64,000 nt of DNA. Source: Aplectana chamaeleonis (taxonomy: Eukaryota > Nematoda > Chromadorea > Rhabditida > Cosmocercidae). The stretch is from the NCBI GenBank assembly GCA_029168955.1, contig JAPDOI010000273.1, forward strand, positions 496,001-560,000. The letters run 5' to 3'. A program made the translations under genes and the position numbers. The notes below the pieces were generated by a model, which worked only from the letters and a program-made list of their open reading frames with translations, did no database searches and had not been told where the DNA came from. This document shows, piece by piece, positions 46,635-55,600 of this stretch (positions are counted from its first letter, which is position 1; every line of letters starts with the position of its first letter).

Positions 46635-49600
46635 GTAAGTCTATCCACATTTGACGCCGGAAAAATCGAATTTTGTCAGGCTTCCCTAAACCTTGAACAA
46701 GTGAAGTCTTGCTCGATTCTATGTTGTACCATAGGAATCTGAAACTGATAAATATGATTTGAGTTGACCCATGATTTTTTTGTCATTCTGCAATCCGGGA
46801 TCATGCTTTTTACAGCTCACTTACTGAAGAAGGAGCTCAACAATCGTGTACTGGTGCTGATCAATCCATTCAGCGGACAAAAACGAGCAGCGAAGTTGTG
46901 GTCGGATCATGGTGCTCCTGTATTGAAGTCTGCTGGAATAGAGACTGATATCATCCATACTGGTGGGTCACCTTCATCGTAGGCTTCGACGAGATTCCTG
47001 GGCGTGTTCAAGCATTTGTGTAAGCTGGTAGCCGAATACAGCGGGAAGATTTTCTTGTGGATTTTCGACAGCCCTCAGCTGTCGCTTTCCTGCTCAACCT
47101 TCCAGGAGGGATACGTTCTTCAACTGCATACAGTATTGGTCCTACATGATTCGTAGATGAGATATTGGTTGTAAAACCCTCTGTTCGTAAAAATAACCGC
47201 TATAAAAGGACTGACATATATATGTACGTTCGTTCATTTATTTGCTATGGAAGCAAAGATCATTGCCTACAGCACCGAGCAAGCTTTTTGCAAAGAAAGC
47301 GTTTTGCGGCGCTTTTTGCGCTCACAAAGCGCCGCAATGCCATAACTTGCTTTAAAATGGTCCAATTTGAATTCTGAAGTCATTTCTGGATTGCTTCCAT
47401 TTAGTCCTATACGATAGTGTTCCAAAAGGATAGACTCAACTCCGAAGGTTTATCGAAATTTGCATATTTGCACCTCTAAACCCCTCATAATGAACTGATC
47501 AGACGGTCATGATACCAGAAATCTGTCATTTTTTGACCTGCGGTCGATGTGAATTTTAGAAGGAAATGCACAATTTTCAACAAAATGCAGAGTTAAAAGA
47601 GCTTTCAACACATACCATTACATTCGCCTTACTGAGAGGAACACGAAAACTATCTGAAGAAACTCATTTAGTCAACTTTGAAGTGAGCTATGGCGATGCG
47701 GCGCTTTGTGAACTCAAAAAACGCCGCAAAACGCCGTTTTTGCAAAAAATATGCTCGGTACTGTACATGTATACGAAGTTGGACAACAGTGGCGGTATCT
47801 CACCTACAGCATACCAAATCCTGTATCGTATATGCCGTTGGCTCACAGAGACCAGTGAATTTTCACGCAAGGTGTGAGAACCACGCTCTGGCTAAAAATG
47901 GTCGGTAACTTCGAGAGTTTGGGCCGAGAAATAGCCAACCAGGCTCTGCAGCGGCTCCTGCTGGGCTAATTTTCGGCTCTTTATGAATTAGCCGTGAAAT
48001 AGACTATACATAATCCAGAGATAACGAGGAACAACCAAAATAACCGAGACGCGGCCGGCACACCGACACGGTAAGCAGACCTCGTGGCTCGCCGAGCCGC
48101 CATCCGGGGCCGCCACCCTAAGTTTTGGCCGAGAAATAGTCCACCGGGCTCGGCAGCGGCTCCTAGTGGGCTATTTCGCGGCTAATGCTTTGTCAAAACT
48201 CTCAGAGCAGTTGTCCGGCGCGGCCTCCAGAGGCCGAGTGAGGTCCAAGTACCTCAAAGTTGTGTATTTGAACCGACGGAGGTGTTGACGTCTGAATCGT
48301 GCCAAGAATGCGTCGTATACTTCCTGGAGAGCGCTACAATACCAGCACTGATTTACTCAAAAAAGCTGTGAAATTCGCGACTATTGCGACTTTTCGTCAT
48401 AACACGACTCAAAAGACCCGTTCGGCGAGCCAGGGGCATGTTTGGAAGCAGTATCAAGAGCTCTTCATTTTGAGCACACACATTTCTTGGCCTGCAAACG
48501 AGGCATATAGGGTGAACAGAAAAATCGAGTGAACGAAAACACCACCGACGTCTCGTTCTCAGCTTGAATGGAATCAATCGACCTGGGACTTGGCCTACAA
48601 ATTTACTTTCTGATCCTCTTTTAAAAAAGCACTGCGGCAGCCCAATCCGAAAAAGTCGATTTTTCATCCCCTTCACAGGTGCCAAGTCCATTCTCGCTTC
48701 AAACGGGACCAGGTAAAGAAATAAGTGTGCTCAAAATGAAGAACTCTCGATGCTGATTCCAAATATGCCCCTAGCTCCCCGGACGGGTCACTTTGAGCCG
48801 TGTTACGACGAAGAGTCGCGATTTATGCGGCTTCTTTGAGTAAATTAGTGCGGTTTTTGTAATTTCCGGCCATTTCTGGTCCACTACGTGAAAAGTAGGC
48901 ATTTCGCGGCTAGTTCTCGGCCTAATTCTAGGAGAAACGACCGGCAAACTTTCATTTCGCATTTCACAACTGTCGCCACTGTTGACTTGGGCGGGAAAGA
49001 GTGGGAGCAGTGGCGGCTATTGGCTTGCTCATGTCTCAATGGAGTGAGACATTGAGATATCCGAAAGCGTAATATGAACTTCAGAGTATCCTAGACATGC
49101 GACAAAGATCATGCTTGAGTTGGATATCGACCGATACGATGCAGTTTTGGTGAACAGTGGAGATGGACTAGTCGCGGAGGTACTGGATTTCATTCTGACC
49201 ACTTTCGAGTAACTTGCATGCTCTGCTTGGGCCAGACTTAATCTCCGAATACGTCACCTAAGTGACAGTATACCCAACCCAGCCTACAGCAAACCTCAGA
49301 ATATCGACGAAAGACAGCTCAATTTTAAGCACCCTAAGTAATCCTAACGCAAGAGGTTTGAGCGAGAGTTGAAAGAAATTCTCGGAACACCCTAAAGATA
49401 AAAATTGCCTGATGGTTCGGTGCCCTCGAAGAACTGGGATGCTCTAAAATTTTTTACAACTTTTTTTCGGGAAACGGTTCCCACCAGCGGAGGTGAAGCG
49501 CAAAATCTACGTTTGAAATAGCGTTTGAAAAAAAGCACAAGTGAATTGCAGATTATTTGCGGACTTCTACTCAGGAAAGATCGAGATCGAGCTCTCAAAT

Positions 49601-52600
49601 TTCCTCTGTGCCATATCCCGGGTGGAACCAGTAACGCGCTTGCAGCAGCGATATGCTATGCCTGCAAGTAAGAGATTTTTTCTACTCACTTCTGCTGCAG
49701 GCCAATTGAAGGAAGCTGAGTCTCGAGTGATAATCACTGTCCGGGTGACTACTCTGCTCGCCACCATTCGAAATAGCTCAGGTTGAGACAGTGGTAGTAT
49801 GGTCAGTGGAATATGTGCAATCACTCTGAGCACTTAGCACTCCTCATTCGGTCCTGCCAACTACTTCAGCACCAAAAGTATTCTGTTATAGTGAGCAGTT
49901 TTCACCTCGCGACCTTTTCATAGTTGAATGTTGCCTCATGGCAGCTCGTCCGCACTACATTCCTCTTCGACTGTATGTCGTCGAAACACAACACGACGGC
50001 ACGAAATCCATGTTCATGAGCGCTACGTGGGGCCTCATCGCTGATATTGGTGGGTGTTTTCACATGAATTTTTTTGGCCCCTTGCATTACTCATTTTTGC
50101 AGATCTGGGCAGTGAACGGTTTCGTTGGGCCGGGATGATTCGACTACACATGGAGGCTTCACTACGAATAATGCGTGAGAAAATTCGCAAAGTCATAGTA
50201 ACATCCTTCTTGGTTGAAATGATGTAGCTCCCGCAGTAATTGCTCGATAAGAATGGCCATTTTAAAATTAATCTATACATGATTTCCGTATCCAGTATCT
50301 TGTGCTGGGGGGGGGGGGGGAATTGCTGCACTTAATCGTGTTGCTTACCGTAAGATATGGAATGCTTTGGCAACTTTCAACACATTACTGTTGTGAGTTA
50401 GCACGATGAATGTTGCATTAAAGGGGCCACATCTGGGGCTGTCTAACGTCGACATGGATCCGGAAGAGGCTTCGCGTTCACTGTTAGAGGTTGGCTCAAA
50501 CTCGGTGCCATATGCTATAACATGTGTGTACCGAGTTTGCGCTAACCTCCAATGAGGAACGCAAAGTCGCTTTAGGTTCCATGCCGCTGTTATGTTCTCC
50601 TTCTTTCGATTTCAAATCATTTTGGAAAACTCTTCTATAGACGCCATGGATTGCAAAATGCTTTGTGATGTTCTCTTGTGGACTTAGGCCCTAGTCTTAC
50701 ACCAGCGGGCAGACTAAAAATTTCCGGGCTTTTCAATGGTATTTTATCGATGTTTCACGCTTCTGTCACTTGTTTATTGCAGAAAGTCACTAGACCTGTA
50801 TCGCTCCTGTCAAAGAAGTGCTCATTATGTCGTTTTGGTGATACGTTAACAAATTTTGATCTGAAAATATTCAACTGATGGAAACTAGCAAATGTCCAAT
50901 TGGGTAGGTCCCGCCAGGATACAATATACAGTGCCGCGGCGTGTAGAACTGCTCGATTCGGTATTCCGGCGCCTTGTTCTAGGACAACTGTTCCTTTTGG
51001 CATGCCTCAGCACAATTGGGATGCACATAAGTGGTGGTAGCCTTGTTATTCCCGCAGCGTCCCGCCGGTGTATAACTACGGCCTTACAATACGTTGGCGC
51101 GAACTCTGTGCACGCGGGACGTGTTACGTGAACCGAGTCTGCGCAAAAGTATGGTGCGACAACAATAGGAAACCACAACGACAATGCGCAGGAACGACTG
51201 TAGGGTATTAGCGGGCTAACCCGGTGGGTTGGCCAGACCACGCAATCTTCACCGACTTCCTGGCCGAAGTTCTCGTCCTGTGTTCAAATCATTCCATCAA
51301 AGGTCTCGAAGCTTGCGTTTCTGCAAAAGAATTAGCATAAAATTTCTCATCATGTACACTGCTTTTAAATAGATAAAATATACCCAGGCAACATCCGAAA
51401 TTTCAAATAACCGGTGCAGTTAACGTTGGCGCAAACACGGTGCACACACGTTATAAATTACGTGCACCGAGTTCGCGCCGACGCGAACCACGCCGGCAAG
51501 AGGGAACGGGAGGTCTCAGTGCGATCCGTGCCGACTGTATGATCAGCAATGTATTGTGATTATTCAGAACTTCCGCGCGTGGCCACGTACAGAGCTCGAC
51601 TGTCCTATATACCGGTGAACTGCAAGAAAACTTCCAGAAACACTATGTTGAAGTTCAACTGTGATCGCAAAAATTTTGGAGGAAGTCATTTCGACTATAA
51701 AGAAGTTGATCAGGTTAGTCGGAATCGACATCTCTGCTCTTGAAATTATTCGACGAATGACATTGCTTGAGGCAACGGGATTAGAGCACCTGGAAAAAGA
51801 GCACTTCGTATCTATGGAAGAAGCATTACAAGGGACGTCACTTGTCAACATTCCTCCCCTCGATCAGCCATTGGACGAAAACTGGATGACGGTGGAGGGA
51901 GACTGGGTGATGGCCAACGTTTCCACTCTGAGTCACTTGGGTAAGGCTAAAACCGGGCACGGTGATTTCACGTAAAAAGAATTACAGTTATGCTCTGAAC
52001 AAAAAACGGAATATCGAATAGATTCGAATGACCCCGTTTCTGGGGTACGAAATTTAGACTAGTTCAGCAGACAATTTGTACACCTTAATAAAACTTCTCA
52101 GCGAAACACAACGAGTCGAAGCTCTAGACAGATTTGAAGGAATCTTCTCATTTTGAATTATTATTAGGATAAAGATTCAGTAATTTTTGTACAGTGTACT
52201 GCACATATGAATTATCATCAATGCTTAAAGGTATCGTGTGCACTGGGAATCACTTTCAATTTTTTGTAAACAATCAAACAATTCGGGCCAGCTGATATCA
52301 CCCACAAAACTTGAGGGTCCGAAAATGGGTTCCTTAAAAGTTATGGCCACCTGAAACTGCTGCGGAGTCGGTCATCTAGCACTTTTTCATTGACTGACTG
52401 TTGATGCCGCGGTTTAACAACAAGGAAAACCGCTATGGTACAAACTCCACAAGCAAGAAAACATCAAAAATGTCAGAGACCAGGAGGCCGCATTTTTTGC
52501 GACGGGGTCGACTGCGGCGCGGTCGCGGCGCGCTTTTACTGGCGCATTGCCAGAGCACGGTTTCCGCCCACGTTCCTCATGGTAAAAGGAAGAGTCGTGA

Positions 52601-55600
52601 AAGAATATTAGCACATATTCCTTTTTGAACATCAACAACTTGTACAGAGCTGTCATAAATTAAACATCTATTGGTTTCGCTCGTCTCAAGGGTGTCAGCA
52701 AACAGTCGCGATGAAATGGGTCAAAGGTTTCCCTCGCGGGAACTAAAAATGCTCTCAAACCGGATGCTTCCAATACATCTAACCATTCAGAGATAGATTT
52801 TTCCAAATGCTTCCGTTGAGATCGAGTGCAGATGCCTCGTACGTGCAATTGAAGGCATCTTACAAGGGCTATAGTAGTCTTCCCATGTATGCAGTGAAGC
52901 TTCTTACTGCTGGATCCAAACGTCACTTTAAGGGAAATGGTTAAACTTCACAGTAAACGAAAGTCTGTAGTAAATATAAAACTCCTCAGACTACCTTTCA
53001 TAGGATTTAAATAAAGCCTTATTAAAGGCGAGTTGTCATCGAGAGTCCAAAATGTCCCCGCGGAATGTTCTGCGTGTACGTCAAAATTTCGCCCACTCCG
53101 AGACTGAAAGCTATGGAAAAAATTGAGAAAAGTTCTGCATCTATAGCACAATATCTTTCAACTACAAAAAGCTCCTATCAACAGGGTCGAGCAGGACTGG
53201 ATAGCTTGCTAACGGGGATGGTAGAAATTTTCGGAAATTTTTCCATGGGGGATAGTGCATTTTTGGAACGGAAAAATATGTGTATCTAGAAGAACGAGGT
53301 TACAGGAAATTATGAGAAATTCGTTGTACAAACCACAGGCATATATTTAACCTAGTCAAGGTTTTTTTAAGCAGTGACGGAGATCGCTTGCGAAAATTCC
53401 TCGAGCAAAGTAGTAAATTTAATTCGAAGCATTTTACATGTTGGTAGTGTGAAACATTTTAATACAATACCGTTGGAATCGTAGATTTTCCCGAATAAAA
53501 AGTTCTTATAGTCGGCCGTTAATCCGGCAAGAACCTTGCCAGCGGGCTGCTGGACCCTGCCTTTCAGCTCAAGCCCGACTATTTCGTTATTTTTGAAGTG
53601 TATTTGACTTTTTGCTAGCTTACACTACGCTCACGACTAGCAGGACACTTAGCGCAAGCAAGGAACAAATTGGTCTCCAACGCTCTCCACTTTGATTAGC
53701 CCTTTCATTCAGTTCTCGTTCTGCCATATTGAGATTGTGACGTAATCTGTGCCAAAATTTCATGATTCTTCATCAATAAAGTTATTGCTACTGTACGGCA
53801 CTGCTTTTCACTGACAAGTACACCGCTATGACTGATATAAGGACGGAAACCGTGCTCTGGCTATGCGTCAGTAGAAGCGCGCCGCGACCGCGCCGCAGTC
53901 GACCCCGTCGCAAAAGATGCGGCCAGACCAGATCTCCAAATGAAGAGAAGCTTCGGAAACGATTTCGCCGCGAATTTCAAGTCCATTTTCATATTGTATT
54001 CAAACCGGTTTTCGTCTACAAATAAAAGTTTTTCAGGAGCTCTTCCGACATTTTAGTTCACTAAAGAGTCCATGCTGTACAAAAAAACATGAAAAAAGAA
54101 TATATAGTTTTCTGCGTGTAAAAAAGCGATCACGAAGGTTTTGCCGCATCACGCACCGTGGTGACGAATGTGTCATAGACATATTGATCGAGCGGGCGTG
54201 CCAAGAATCCATGCCTGGTCCCGCTGCGAGCAGGGGTACTGTGGATCGGAGGCAGGCCGGGAAATTTTGACCGTTGCTGGCTTGTGTATTCGAATGGTGG
54301 GATTTTTAAATTTCCGAATTCGAGTATCCTTTGTTTCCGAGTGAAACTTATCGCGTGCGTCTGCGCGCGTACGCTGCGTCTCCTTCTCCCGATACTCTCT
54401 CGTTATCTTTACCCTCGCTCCGCATAAGCGCGCGAGGGAACAGAGTAAATCTGACTCGGAACCAGAGGATAAGAATTCGAGGGGCCAATACAAGAATAAT
54501 GCAATTCGATACTATTCGAATGTCGTAGTTATACTGAGAATGAAGAGCCGCTAGGGCTAGGCTTGAGCCGGCACGGAGCTAGCATTATCCCTTTCACAAA
54601 TAGAGCTGGATTCCTTTAGCGCTGTGCATGAACATAACTATTTTAGATTTAGGAGAAAAAAAACGGGAAGTTACTCTGTTACGACCAAGGCAATGCAGAA
54701 TACATAATCTTTGTTGAACTAAGCTGATGCCAAAGCAGTGGAAAGTATATATTGCCAGAATGGAAAAGTAAACAACACAAGTAGAGACAACGCCCACCGT
54801 TAAGCCTCTTTCAGAGATCGATCGCCGCGCAGCGTGATGGAATGATAACCATAAGCACCGACCGAGATCGCGTCGTGCGACGATCTGCATTCAAAATATG
54901 CCATAGTAGCGATCAGCGATGGTAGTGTAAAATAGGCCTTGAAGGCAGTGTTCACGATAAAAACCGTTTTATAGTTTTCGATGTTTTTGAGTTGGTAACA
55001 TTGGCATGGATCGTGGAGAGACTTCGCGTTCACTGTTCAAGGTTGGCGCGAACTCGGTGCACCTATGTTTTTTTTTTCAATTCAATTCAATAGCTTTATT
55101 TCGCATTAAAGAAACATACGGAATGTAAGTGAAGAAAGGTTAAATACGCAGGCAAACAGAACAAAAAGCAAATAAAACACTCGTACGATATAGCACCCTG
55201 TGTTTAAAGCTTCAACAGAAGGAGCGGCCATCTGCCCATGCGATGACCTTAGATTAAAGTGGGACAGCTTGCTTTTAAAAATAGAAAAGTTCCCGGCCTT
55301 AACGACTTCCTATGGTAATTTAATACAAATTTGGATGACCCTGAACGCAAACGAATGCAGAACATGAGATTCCGATGTAAATTTACGTTCGAGCTGAAAT
55401 GCGTGCTGGCGAGAACGAGGACAGCGGCGGGTGAACGTGAAAACGCTCTCAAACGGAATGTCGCAGAGACCATTCACGATTTTGTGACATAAGTGCAAAT
55501 CAAACTCAGTTCTCCGATATCGTAGAGGTTCAATCCCCAACATTTTAAGGCTAGTCATGTAGTCTGGCACTTCTCACATATTAAATAATTTGACAAAAAT

